Part shown: positions 22,283 through 28,970 of the stretch, piece by piece
How the letters are laid out: each line of letters starts with the position of its first letter
Numbering within the stretch: the stretch's first letter is position 1
DNA from: a virus
DNA length: 44,852 bases
Virus record (IMG/VR): IMGVR_UViG_3300043410_001734
Coordinates: 1-44,852 of that record
Direction: 5' to 3' (one strand)
The notes under the pieces: model-generated
Seen by the model: only the letters and a program-made list of their open reading frames with translations
The model's database searches: none
Told to the model about the DNA's origin: nothing
Made by a program: the position numbers and the translations under genes

Positions 22283-22318
22283 GGCCAATTTTTGTTTTAA
22301 TTGTTTTGGCCGCTCCTT
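22283..22318 (-). promoter_or_regulatory. Hairpin-bridged ribosome-binding site of the curlin gene
   Basis: The Shine-Dalgarno AAGGAGC (22312-22318) is 36 nt from the curlin ATG. Between them GGCCAA (22306-22311) and TTGGCC (22283-22288) can pair around a 17-nt A-rich loop. Folding would leave about 7-8 nt between the site and the ATG, the normal distance. This resembles the folded initiation regions described for some T4 genes. Confidence 0.55.
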
Positions 22319-22339
22319 GTGTTTTGTTTTATTTGCTCC

Positions 22340-23581
22340 TTACTTTGAATTTACAGGTTTTGTAGAAACCAATGCGGCTTTTTTAACATACCCTGTACGA
22401 CCATCTCTTGTTGTACCCACGAACCATTCCTCATTAAACGGTTCTACTGTCAATTCTGTACCGGGTGCTATCCAATACAGTTTAGGACTCGAATCATCGG
22501 CAGATTTCCATAAGTAGGCAACTCTGCCGTTTGTATACATAACCACTTCGCTTGGTGGCGGTGGCATTGGTGCTGCCTTAGGCAACTCTGCTACCACTGT
22601 TTCTGCTTCAGCACGTGTGGCAATTACTGCGTTGTCTTTTTTGGCAAGCTCTTTTGGGTCGGCGCTTGCGACTGTTTCGCTTCTTGCATTGCTTTCTGAC
22701 TTGCTGGACTGCTCCGGTGCGGGTGCAGGTGCTGGGGCAGGGGCGGGTGCTTCGGGGGCTTGTGGCTGAACCAAGACATTGGTTTTCTCCTTAAACGACC
22801 ATACGCCCTTACGCTGACCTTCTTTGATCAGCTCGACAACCGCAGCCTCTGTTGCTGACTTAACAGCATAAGTGCCAGGTTCATTGATTGTCATGCCGAT
22901 TTCACCTTCAAAGGCTTTTGTGCCAGCATCAAAGAATTTCAATGCTGTCACGCTGTCTGCACTAGACAGGATGGTCTTTTGAACTGTTACGCTCAATAGT
23001 ACCTTGCCTGTTTGTACGCTTACAGCACGTAGGCTTACGGTAACGATATCTTCGGAATACTGTGTGCTCGCACCAATACCCAACCAACGTGCGCCTAAGC
23101 CGCCTGACTTGGTTGAGCTGTCATAGCCAATGATGCCGCCTTCAATGATCATGCCTGCAAACTGCATAGGCATCAGTGGCTTGGCTTGTGGGCCTTCGTA
23201 GGCTTCACGCATCTGACGAATAATGGTACGCTCTTTTGTTAGGTTGTCAATACCCACACGCTCAACTACATCAAACCATTGACCGCCGCCTACGTTTTGT
23301 AGAGCCTGAATCAGGAATGTTTCTGCGCCTTGTGTGACTGCCGTGCTTAGACTAGCAATGCCAGCCACTGGACGACGTTGACCTGTTTTATCCTGGAAAG
23401 AATAAACTGCTACTGAAACGGGTTTTCCGCTCGCAGGTGCAGGTATTGTATCAAATTCTTTTTTAACTTGCTTCTGTTGTGTTGTAACTTGTGGTGCTTG
23501 ATCCGCCATGCCTAGGCGTTGTGAAGTAGCACAACCAGTTAACATAGTGATAACAGATAGGGCTATTATTGTTTTTTTCAT
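22340..23581 (-). CDS. csgG: Curli secretion channel CsgG with SH3-like C-terminal extension
   Basis: The 413-residue protein has a lipoprotein signal (lipobox TMLTGCAT, Cys17), then the CsgG core to about residue 270. Clear family blocks are VAVYSFQDKTGQRRP, NLTKERTIIRQ, IIEGGIIGYDSSTKSGG, GARWLGIGAST and TVQKTILSS. CsgG forms the nonameric outer-membrane pore that exports curlins. Unlike the 277-residue E. coli protein, it continues with a Pro/Ala-rich linker (about 275-345) and a C-terminal SH3-like domain (GRVAYLWKSADDSS to DGRTGYVKKAALV) that might bind peptidoglycan. It starts 1 nt after csgF. Confidence 0.95.
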   Translation of the reverse strand: MKKTIIALSVITMLTGCATSQRLGMADQAPQVTTQQKQVKKEFDTIPAPASGKPVSVAVYSFQDKTGQRRPVAGIASLSTAVTQGAETFLIQALQNVGGGQWFDVVERVGIDNLTKERTIIRQMREAYEGPQAKPLMPMQFAGMIIEGGIIGYDSSTKSGGLGARWLGIGASTQYSEDIVTVSLRAVSVQTGKVLLSVTVQKTILSSADSVTALKFFDAGTKAFEGEIGMTINEPGTYAVKSATEAAVVELIKEGQRKGVWSFKEKTNVLVQPQAPEAPAPAPAPAPAPEQSSKSESNARSETVASADPKELAKKDNAVIATRAEAETVVAELPKAAPMPPPPSEVVMYTNGRVAYLWKSADDSSPKLYWIAPGTELTVEPFNEEWFVGTTRDGRTGYVKKAALVSTKPVNSK

Positions 23582-23582
23582 T

Positions 23583-24071
23583 TTATAGTCCTGGTATCTG
23601 GAACTGTGCCAGTGGTATAGAGATAGTAGTGCTACTACCAGCTTGTGTAACGGTCATCTGAATGTTAGCTCCATCCTTGTACCAACTAACGCCTGTTAGT
23701 GTGTTACCGTTTACATCTTTTTCCATTACAAATGTACCTGCACAAGGATCCTGCGCTGTGGCGCAATTACCGTTGGCAAACATAGCGGTTGCTAGGTTCT
23801 GGCTAAACTGTGCATAGATACGTGATTCCAAGTTGTTCATAAACTTGGCAATGTTTGTGTTTTTTGCGTCTGCGGCTGCTTTATCCAATTCGGATTGGAT
23901 TTTATCTGCACGTTCTTTGGTTCGACTATGTTCTTGGTTTTCAATAGTCAAAACGTGGCTGCTATACCCTACGCCATTAAACGATGGGCTTTTGAATTGG
24001 AAATCATTGATTGGTGCCGCCCATGCGACTGTAGCGCAGAGTAGCAAGGTTGTTATTGTTATATTTTTCAT
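23583..24071 (-). CDS. csgF: Curli assembly factor CsgF
   Basis: The start is the ATG at 24069-24071, with AAGGAGC upstream; the longer frame has no ribosome-binding site. The 162-residue protein has a signal peptide and, right after cleavage (APINDFQFKSPSFNG), the CsgF signature that in E. coli (FQFRNPNFGG) plugs into the CsgG pore. The middle is helical (IQSELDKAAADAKN) and the end is beta-rich (IQMTVTQAGSSTTIS). CsgF sits at the outer mouth of CsgG and couples export to nucleation. No csgE is seen. Confidence 0.92.
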   Translation of the reverse strand: MKNITITTLLLCATVAWAAPINDFQFKSPSFNGVGYSSHVLTIENQEHSRTKERADKIQSELDKAAADAKNTNIAKFMNNLESRIYAQFSQNLATAMFANGNCATAQDPCAGTFVMEKDVNGNTLTGVSWYKDGANIQMTVTQAGSSTTISIPLAQFQIPGL

Positions 24072-24133
24072 GACCCACTGCTCCTTACTAGTATTTAAGA
24101 AAAGCGGATCCAAAATTTTATGCTCAGAGAAAC

Positions 24134-24147
24134 TTGTTCTAGAACAA
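24134..24147. repeat. Perfect 14-bp palindrome upstream of csgF
   Basis: TTGTTCTAGAACAA lies over the stop codon of the glycosyltransferase-like copy 2 and about 63 nt before the csgF ATG. It is a candidate operator for the curli operon. A weak late-type motif, TTAAATAC on the minus strand (24091-24098), lies between it and csgF. Confidence 0.45.
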
Positions 24148-24924
24148 ACTTTCGTTAATTAAATTTTCTAACTGTTCTAGATCTAGTTGTCGTAATGCAG
24201 TGGGGTGTATGGTCAACACATGATGTTGTTGATTGATTAAAAACTGTTTTATGGTGTTTAATGTTAAATCTTTTTCGTCATGCCAGAAGTTTTTGTATGG
24301 TATTCTTTCATACCCTGTGTCGGTTTCATAGCCCGCGGCTTGAGCATAAAGATCATATAAAACAAATTCATGTGGTTGATTGTATTGAACAAACCATTTA
24401 CAGAAAGATTCTATGCTGTCAAACTTGCTGAGTAATCCTTTGACCACAACAGGATCTACAATGTAGGGAGTTATTTCAGGGCGTGTTGGTAAAACCTCTT
24501 GCAAATCAAAGAGTTGCAAAGCATCTGCCATCATGTCTATGGCATCTGGTTTTATTCTTCTTGTGCGTTTAACAAAATCAGATTCTGTTGTGGGTTTTAT
24601 AAACCAGTTTTTAGAATCCAGCACCACATAAGGTGTATGGGTTTTTAGAGCAAACAACAGTTTGAATAACTGTTGCGTTTTCCATCCTGAATTTTTAAGC
24701 AGTATGGATTCTGAAACGTTGAAATCTTTGTGAGTGTATAGATGTACGGTATGTGACGGCAACAGTTTAGAGCACTCTTGCAAATACCAGACCAGCCAGG
24801 TAGAAGGATCTGGCTCGTTTATAACAATGTGTAGGTTAGTGGGGGATAAAAATTTGCCAGCTGTAAGACATTGTAATCGAAATTGATATCTATCTCGATC
24901 ACAGGTTACAACCAAGACGGTCAT
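24139..24924 (-). CDS. Glycosyltransferase-like protein (DUF6492-like), copy 2
   Basis: The 261-residue protein is a paralogue of 16551-17363. It starts with TVLVVTCDRDRYQFRLQC, has the NEPD loop and the YVVLDSKNWFIKP segment in the place of a GT-A DxD motif, and later HEFVLYDLYAQ. No signal peptide or membrane segment is seen, so it is cytoplasmic. It precedes csgF and overlaps the upstream gene (24921-24924, ATGA). A role in making or modifying a surface glycan next to the curli fibre is inference. Confidence 0.6.
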   Translation of the reverse strand: MTVLVVTCDRDRYQFRLQCLTAGKFLSPTNLHIVINEPDPSTWLVWYLQECSKLLPSHTVHLYTHKDFNVSESILLKNSGWKTQQLFKLLFALKTHTPYVVLDSKNWFIKPTTESDFVKRTRRIKPDAIDMMADALQLFDLQEVLPTRPEITPYIVDPVVVKGLLSKFDSIESFCKWFVQYNQPHEFVLYDLYAQAAGYETDTGYERIPYKNFWHDEKDLTLNTIKQFLINQQHHVLTIHPTALRQLDLEQLENLINESLF

Positions 24925-25253
24925 GCTGGCATTTGTAGCTTGGTAGATTTAGTTGTTGCAATACGATCCATGATAACTTGATAAAAGCTATCTAACTCTC
25001 CGCCAAACTTTCCTAACAGTAGATTACACAATTCACCGGCCAGTATGGTATTATCATTCTTTATAGCTGTGACCAGTTGTTCATGCATTTTGATATTCTG
25101 ATCCAGCGATGACATTTCCAATACTATTTTTTCCACAGGTAACACACAGAACGCCGGCACTGGACCTTCAGGATGAGGCATGGTGTCCAGTTCTAGTACT
25201 GTGTATTTTTGCTTCAGTTCGTCGGCTACTTCTTGTGTCAACACAATATGCAT
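24921..25253 (-). CDS. Unknown protein (110 aa)
   Basis: The start is the ATG at 25251-25253, behind AAGGTGGTGAC and 1 nt after the previous stop; the longer frame overlaps that gene. The product starts MHIVLTQEVADELKQKYTVL, has a Pro-rich turn (PHPEGPVPAFCVLP) and ends in a helical half that includes LLLGKFGGELDSFYQ. That last phrase resembles KLIGNFGGQMDKYYK near the end of the CHASE2 cyclase, which may be chance or a shared helical repeat. It is soluble, with unknown function. Confidence 0.68.
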   Translation of the reverse strand: MHIVLTQEVADELKQKYTVLELDTMPHPEGPVPAFCVLPVEKIVLEMSSLDQNIKMHEQLVTAIKNDNTILAGELCNLLLGKFGGELDSFYQVIMDRIATTKSTKLQMPA

Positions 25254-25254
25254 G

Positions 25255-25476
25255 TCACCACCTTGCAGATGCTTCTTTGAATGCTTGCATTCTTGCTTCT
25301 TTGCCTTGTTGTGCCGCTTGTTGGGCACTGGCAGTTGACATTTCTAGAATCAATGCCTGTTGCATCTCTTGCGTAATTTTTATGTTCTGTATGTCTTCCT
25401 CCAGGAACATTATTTTAGTGTCCAAGGCTCTGATCAGACTGATTACTTCATCTAATTTTTCTAATACTTCATGCAT
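25255..25476 (-). CDS. Small coiled-coil protein (73 aa)
   Basis: The start is the ATG at 25474-25476, overlapping the exonuclease stop by 8 nt. The sequence is a near-continuous heptad helix (VLEKLDEVISLIRALDTKI, then FLEEDIQNIK) with an Ala/Gln-rich end. It probably oligomerises. The function is unknown. Confidence 0.65.
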   Translation of the reverse strand: MHEVLEKLDEVISLIRALDTKIMFLEEDIQNIKITQEMQQALILEMSTASAQQAAQQGKEARMQAFKEASARW

Positions 25477-26020
25477 GTTCTTTTTCCTTAGGGTTAGGCA
25501 CTCTAGCCAGCTTGTACACATGCTGAACACCAAGTGCTTGATAATAACAATCCATCAAGGCATTGTGTGCGGCTTTACGATCTTTTTCACGTGGATCGCC
25601 ATGTACACCAAACAGTGTGCGGCTGTCACGGATTTGCCAGTATTGCCAGGGCGTAGGCTTGGAGAGTTGACGGTACAGATTTTCTAGAATAACAATGTCA
25701 AAGGCAGGGCCTTGACACCAAATATTCTCCACTCCTACTAAAAAACGATTGAGACTGGAACACATGTCATCAAGACTGATTCTATTTCCGTCTCCCAGTG
25801 CATCCTCGCGTACTTCCTCTGGTTGCTTGCCCCACCACTCAACTGTGCTTTCTAGGATGTGTCGTCCTAGTTCTAGTTGTTGGTCAACATCAACACGATG
25901 GTACAAACCTTTTTCTGCTTCGACATCATCGCCCCAGGGATCGAATTTAACCGCACCAATGGTAACAATCACGCTGTCTGGGCGAGTGCTCAGCGTTTCT
26001 AAGTCTAGCATGACATCCAT
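25469..26020 (-). CDS. dexA: 3'-5' exonuclease, DexA-like (DnaQ fold)
   Basis: The 183-residue protein starts with MLDLETLSTRPDSVIVTIG, the exo I motif with D6 and E8 of DEDD exonucleases and the typical ST-x-x-D-S-V pattern of the T4 DexA/Rv2179c-like family. Exo II lies in GPAFDIVILENL and exo III in KAAHNALMDC (His and Asp). It would trim single-stranded DNA or RNA ends. The ATG is one base after the clpS stop. The nearest phage relative in function is T4 DexA. Confidence 0.85.
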   Translation of the reverse strand: MDVMLDLETLSTRPDSVIVTIGAVKFDPWGDDVEAEKGLYHRVDVDQQLELGRHILESTVEWWGKQPEEVREDALGDGNRISLDDMCSSLNRFLVGVENIWCQGPAFDIVILENLYRQLSKPTPWQYWQIRDSRTLFGVHGDPREKDRKAAHNALMDCYYQALGVQHVYKLARVPNPKEKEHA

Positions 26021-26021
26021 T

Positions 26022-26339
26022 TTAGTTGTCCACTTCTAGTTTGATTTGCAATGGGAATCCATTGTTACGTGCAAGTACAGTGGCTTCAATTCCTTTTTGC
26101 TCGGCGATTTCGAAAGGATAAACAGCTACCACCCCAGAACCTTCTTCATGAATCTGCATGGTCTTTGCTTGTGCATCTTCTTCCTCGTAGCGGAAGATAT
26201 TCTTCAGGCATTCAACAATGAATTCCATGGTGGTAACTTCGTCATTGACAAAGATCACACGAAACATCTTGGGTTCTTGTATATTCAATTTGGGATCGTG
26301 CTTTAATTCTGTGCGAGGTTTAATTGCAGTATCAGACAT
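26022..26339 (-). CDS. clpS: Clp adaptor protein ClpS
   Basis: The 105-residue protein has an unstructured N-terminal tail and a full ClpS core: KMFRVIFVNDEVTTMEFIVE, MQIHEEGSGVVAVYPFEIAE and a final ARNNGFPLQIKLE strand. The ND pair and the Met-Glu-Phe helix form the N-degron pocket in ClpS. In bacteria ClpS delivers N-end-rule substrates to ClpA, which is not encoded here, so it may act through host ClpA or redirect it. It lies just before the exonuclease and behind the Hsp20 terminator, in a proteostasis block. Confidence 0.95.
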   Translation of the reverse strand: MSDTAIKPRTELKHDPKLNIQEPKMFRVIFVNDEVTTMEFIVECLKNIFRYEEEDAQAKTMQIHEEGSGVVAVYPFEIAEQKGIEATVLARNNGFPLQIKLEVDN

Positions 26340-26353
26340 TTGGCTCTTTCTAG

Positions 26354-26387
26354 TAAAAATAGGCTACGGGTTGTCCCGCAGCCTATA
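26354..26387 (-). terminator. Rho-independent terminator after hsp20
   Basis: On the minus strand ATAGGCTGCGGG, a 4-nt loop and CCCGTAGCCTAT (12-bp stem with one G-U pair) are followed by TTTTT. Confidence 0.8.
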
Positions 26388-26392
26388 TTATA

Positions 26393-26845
26393 TTACTTAG
26401 AATAAGTTATTGCAACCTTCTTGGGCTTTTGTGTTTCCGGAATTTTTTGTTCCAAGGTAACAGTCAAAATGCCACTGGCCACAACAGCACTAATGAGCTC
26501 CATGTTGTCATCTAGTGTAATTTTACGTTCGAAATTACGTGCGGCAAGTCCGCGATGCAGATATTGCCAATTGGCGTCATCCTCGCGCTTGCGCTCACCT
26601 TTGATGGTCAACACGTTTTGTCCATAAGGCGTGGTTACGGTTTCAATGTCCAACTCGTTTTCCAAGAATCCAGCCACAGCCATTTCGATCACATAACGGT
26701 TTTCCGATGTGCGAATAATGTTGTGTGGGGGATAGTTGTCGGGCTTGGCGCTCTGGAATGAGCGTTGAATTTCTTCAAACAATTGATCAAATCCTACAAA
26801 TTGACGATGTAGTGTAGGTAGGTCTAGGGTTACATAAGTAGTCAT
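26393..26845 (-). CDS. hsp20: Small heat-shock protein (Hsp20/IbpA-like)
   Basis: The start is the ATG at 26843-26845, with AAAGGAG upstream; the longer frame runs into the promoter. The 150-residue protein is IbpA-like: a TLHRQFVGFDQLFEEI start, YPPHNI, the alpha-crystallin core with IEMAVAGFLENELDI, GLAARNFERKI and SGILTVTLE, and a short tail with IPET. It holds unfolding proteins in the cytoplasm. It has a consensus promoter whose -10 coincides with a perfect TATAAATA late motif, and a roughly 55-nt leader with a UUCG-capped hairpin. Phage Hsp20 genes are known from cyanophages. Confidence 0.95.
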   Translation of the reverse strand: MTTYVTLDLPTLHRQFVGFDQLFEEIQRSFQSAKPDNYPPHNIIRTSENRYVIEMAVAGFLENELDIETVTTPYGQNVLTIKGERKREDDANWQYLHRGLAARNFERKITLDDNMELISAVVASGILTVTLEQKIPETQKPKKVAITYSK

Positions 26846-26904
26846 TTTATTTTCTCCTTTAAGCAAAATATGACTTGCAAGACCCCGAAGGCGTCTTACA
26901 AATA

Positions 26905-26935
26905 TATTTATACTTGAAATATCAAAGAGTGTCAA
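26905..26935 (-). promoter_or_regulatory. Combined sigma70-type and T4-type late promoter of hsp20
   Basis: Minus strand: TTGACA (26930-26935), a 17-nt spacer and TATAAA (26907-26912). TATAAATA (26905-26912) is a perfect T4 late-promoter element in the same place, so hsp20 could be read both early and late. Confidence 0.7.
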
Positions 26936-27177
26936 TTATTTTGAATAATTTCAAATCTTGAAAAAAAGTTCCCTTGCTTGAAACTAAGAGAAAACAAGGT
27001 GTAGTAGTACTCGTCTTCAAATGTTAATCGAAAACGATACGCACCTTCTACACCTGCTTTATAAGTTGGGTTGCCGTTTTGCTCTGCCCATTCAGATATT
27101 TTCTTTCTGAGCATAGCACATGCATGACCTGCTGCCATTCCACCTGCGCCGTTTGGCAAGCGAAATTCAATATACAT
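26932..27177 (-). CDS. Small unknown protein (81 aa)
   Basis: The sequence starts MYIEFRLPNGAGGMAAGHAC, with a Gly/Ala turn, a charged helix (MLRKKISEWAEQNG) and two strands (YRFRLTFEDEYYYTLFSLS). It looks like a compact soluble alpha/beta protein. I recognise the pattern from other large phages but not a function. It abuts the S21 gene upstream; its ATG and the S21 stop share bases near 27177. Confidence 0.7.
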   Translation of the reverse strand: MYIEFRLPNGAGGMAAGHACAMLRKKISEWAEQNGNPTYKAGVEGAYRFRLTFEDEYYYTLFSLSFKQGNFFSRFEIIQNN

Positions 27178-27413
27178 TAATAGTTCTTAGGAGGCAGTTG
27201 CTCGGCAGCAACTTTTTTCTGCCAGCGGCGTTTGGCTGAGTTTTTAGCCTTCTTACGTGCTGTGGTTGGCTTTTCATAAAACTCACGCTCGCGCAGTTCC
27301 TGCAACAGTCCGCTTTCTTGAACTTTCTTTTTGAATTTTCGTAGGGCTTTTTCTACTTGATCATTGACCACTTCGACTTTGAGCCCGCCTACATGTAAAG
27401 GTTTATACTTCAT
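27177..27413 (-). CDS. rpsU: Small ribosomal subunit protein bS21
   Basis: The 78-residue basic protein matches bS21: a short strand (GLKVEVVNDQVEKALRKFKK), LLQELREREFYEKPTTARKK and a Lys-rich C-terminal helix. bS21 sits near the mRNA exit region of the 30S subunit and helps Shine-Dalgarno recognition. Phage-borne bS21 is known in large aquatic phages and may bias ribosomes to phage mRNA. It overlaps clpX as ATGA. Confidence 0.93.
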   Translation of the reverse strand: MKYKPLHVGGLKVEVVNDQVEKALRKFKKKVQESGLLQELREREFYEKPTTARKKAKNSAKRRWQKKVAAEQLPPKNY

Positions 27414-28618
27414 GATTCTCCTGATTCAATTATATGTGTAGTTATCATATCTTCGCTAACTTGCAACACTTTTATGCCGTTTTTCTTTATGTCCCCAATA
27501 CCATAAAGATAAGGCAACATGGTTTGCTCAAGTATGGTTTTCAACCCACGAGCACCTATGTTTAGATCCAGTGCCTTTTGGGCAATGGCCAAGATAGCGT
27601 CGTCATCAAATTCAAGCTCAATGCCATCAGCTTGAAAATAAAACTGCATCTGTGCCAATAGACTGTTTTTAGGTTCTATCAGCACTCTGGTTAAGTCTTC
27701 TAGTGTTAGCGCATTCAATTCAACTGACACAGGAAAGCGACCAATGAATTCTGGAATCATTCCATACTTCATAAAGTCTTCTGGCAATGCACCGTAGAAG
27801 TCCTGCTGATTGTTTGTTTGTTTTGTAAACCCAATGCTGGTGCCTTTTTGTCTTGTTTCGATTATCTTACGCAGGCCTTCAAACGCACCGCCAGCAATAA
27901 ACAATATGTTGCTGGTATCAATTTCAACTGTTTCTAATGCAGGATGTTTTTTACTGCCATTCATGGTAACACGGCACTTGGTACCTTCTACCATTTTGAG
28001 CAGAGCTTGTTGTACACCTTCGCCTGACACATCTCTGTGCAAGCTGGCGCTTTCGCTCTTGCGCCCAATCTTGTCAATTTCGTCAATGAAGATAATACCC
28101 TGCTGACAACGTTCTATGTCGTTGTCTGCTTCACTGAGCAATCGTCCCACAAGACTTTCTACATCTTCGCCAACGTAGCCTGCTTGTGTTAGTGTGGTAG
28201 CATCTGCAATAACAAAAGGCACATTGAGATACTTGGCCACACTCTTGGCCAACAGCGTTTTGCCTGAGCCACTGGGACCAAACATCAGCAGGTTACTTTT
28301 TTCCAATTCTATCTTGGGTTTGAAGAACACTCGCTTGTAGTGATTGACCACTGCCACTGCCAGTGCAATCTTGGCATCATCCTGTCCTACCACATACTGG
28401 TCTAAGAACCTTCTAACTTTAACAGGATCCAACACCTTGGCAATCTTTTTGTCAGCCTTGATAGCATCAATGCGTTCACTGTCCAAGATGTTGCTACAAA
28501 GCTCAATACATTCATTACAGATTGCTACTTCGTTGGCCACAATGAGTTTCTTGACTTCGCTACGAGCTTTGCCGCAGAAGTCACAGCTCATGTGCCTGAT
28601 TTGAACTTCATCCGCCAT
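27410..28618 (-). CDS. clpX: Clp protease ATP-binding subunit ClpX
   Basis: The 402-residue protein is full length. It has the zinc-binding domain (C12, C15, C34, C37), Walker A GPSGSGKT (114-121), pore loop GYVG (147-150), Walker B IIFIDE (175-180), an RDVSGEGVQQALLK block and the ClpP-docking IGF tripeptide (262-264). The sensor-2 region (NIGARGLKT) is also present. ClpX unfolds tagged proteins and feeds them to ClpP; the intact IGF loop means it should dock ClpP, the phage copy included. It overlaps both neighbours (ATGA with bS21, 11 nt with the upstream gene). Sequence divergence from host ClpX could give new substrate choice. Confidence 0.97.
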   Translation of the reverse strand: MADEVQIRHMSCDFCGKARSEVKKLIVANEVAICNECIELCSNILDSERIDAIKADKKIAKVLDPVKVRRFLDQYVVGQDDAKIALAVAVVNHYKRVFFKPKIELEKSNLLMFGPSGSGKTLLAKSVAKYLNVPFVIADATTLTQAGYVGEDVESLVGRLLSEADNDIERCQQGIIFIDEIDKIGRKSESASLHRDVSGEGVQQALLKMVEGTKCRVTMNGSKKHPALETVEIDTSNILFIAGGAFEGLRKIIETRQKGTSIGFTKQTNNQQDFYGALPEDFMKYGMIPEFIGRFPVSVELNALTLEDLTRVLIEPKNSLLAQMQFYFQADGIELEFDDDAILAIAQKALDLNIGARGLKTILEQTMLPYLYGIGDIKKNGIKVLQVSEDMITTHIIESGES

Positions 28619-28970
28619 ATTGTTTTAGAAAATAATCGATTGGTTTTAGAATCTTATTCTTGTTGCCAAGAAACGGTTGACTGTTGTAGTACCAGGTATC
28701 CGGGCCTTTAATAAGTTCTCGTTTGATATGGTCAACTGGACTGCTGTCCATATTAACTATGATTGTTTGTACACGATTGAGAGTCTCTGCAAGCCATACT
28801 TCATCCAGCATGATATCAACATAGATGTAGATGTTTAGATCAACAGGTGCAGTCTTACACCAGAGTGCCACAGATTCAACATCAACCCAATCGGCATCAA
28901 TGATCAAGATTGATGGTTTGTCGTCTGTGACAAAGTCTGGCGGAGTTACAAAGTTACTATAATGTTGCAT
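28608..28970 (-). CDS. Unknown soluble protein (120 aa)
   Basis: The ATG at 28968-28970 is chosen because it lies just inside the end of the upstream gene; a longer frame starts further inside it. The product starts MQHYSNFVTPPDFVTDDKP and has alternating strands and helices (SILIIDADW, IYIYVDIM, TIIVNMDS) as in a receiver-like or Rossmann-like fold. There is no catalytic motif. I recall similar proteins in other T4-like phages without known role. Confidence 0.65.
   Translation of the reverse strand: MQHYSNFVTPPDFVTDDKPSILIIDADWVDVESVALWCKTAPVDLNIYIYVDIMLDEVWLAETLNRVQTIIVNMDSSPVDHIKRELIKGPDTWYYNSQPFLGNKNKILKPIDYFLKQYGG

Noticed and set aside
26846-26904. RNA thermometer in the hsp20 leader
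   Set aside because: A UUCG-capped hairpin exists, but I could not see it pairing with the Shine-Dalgarno, so the claim is not supported.
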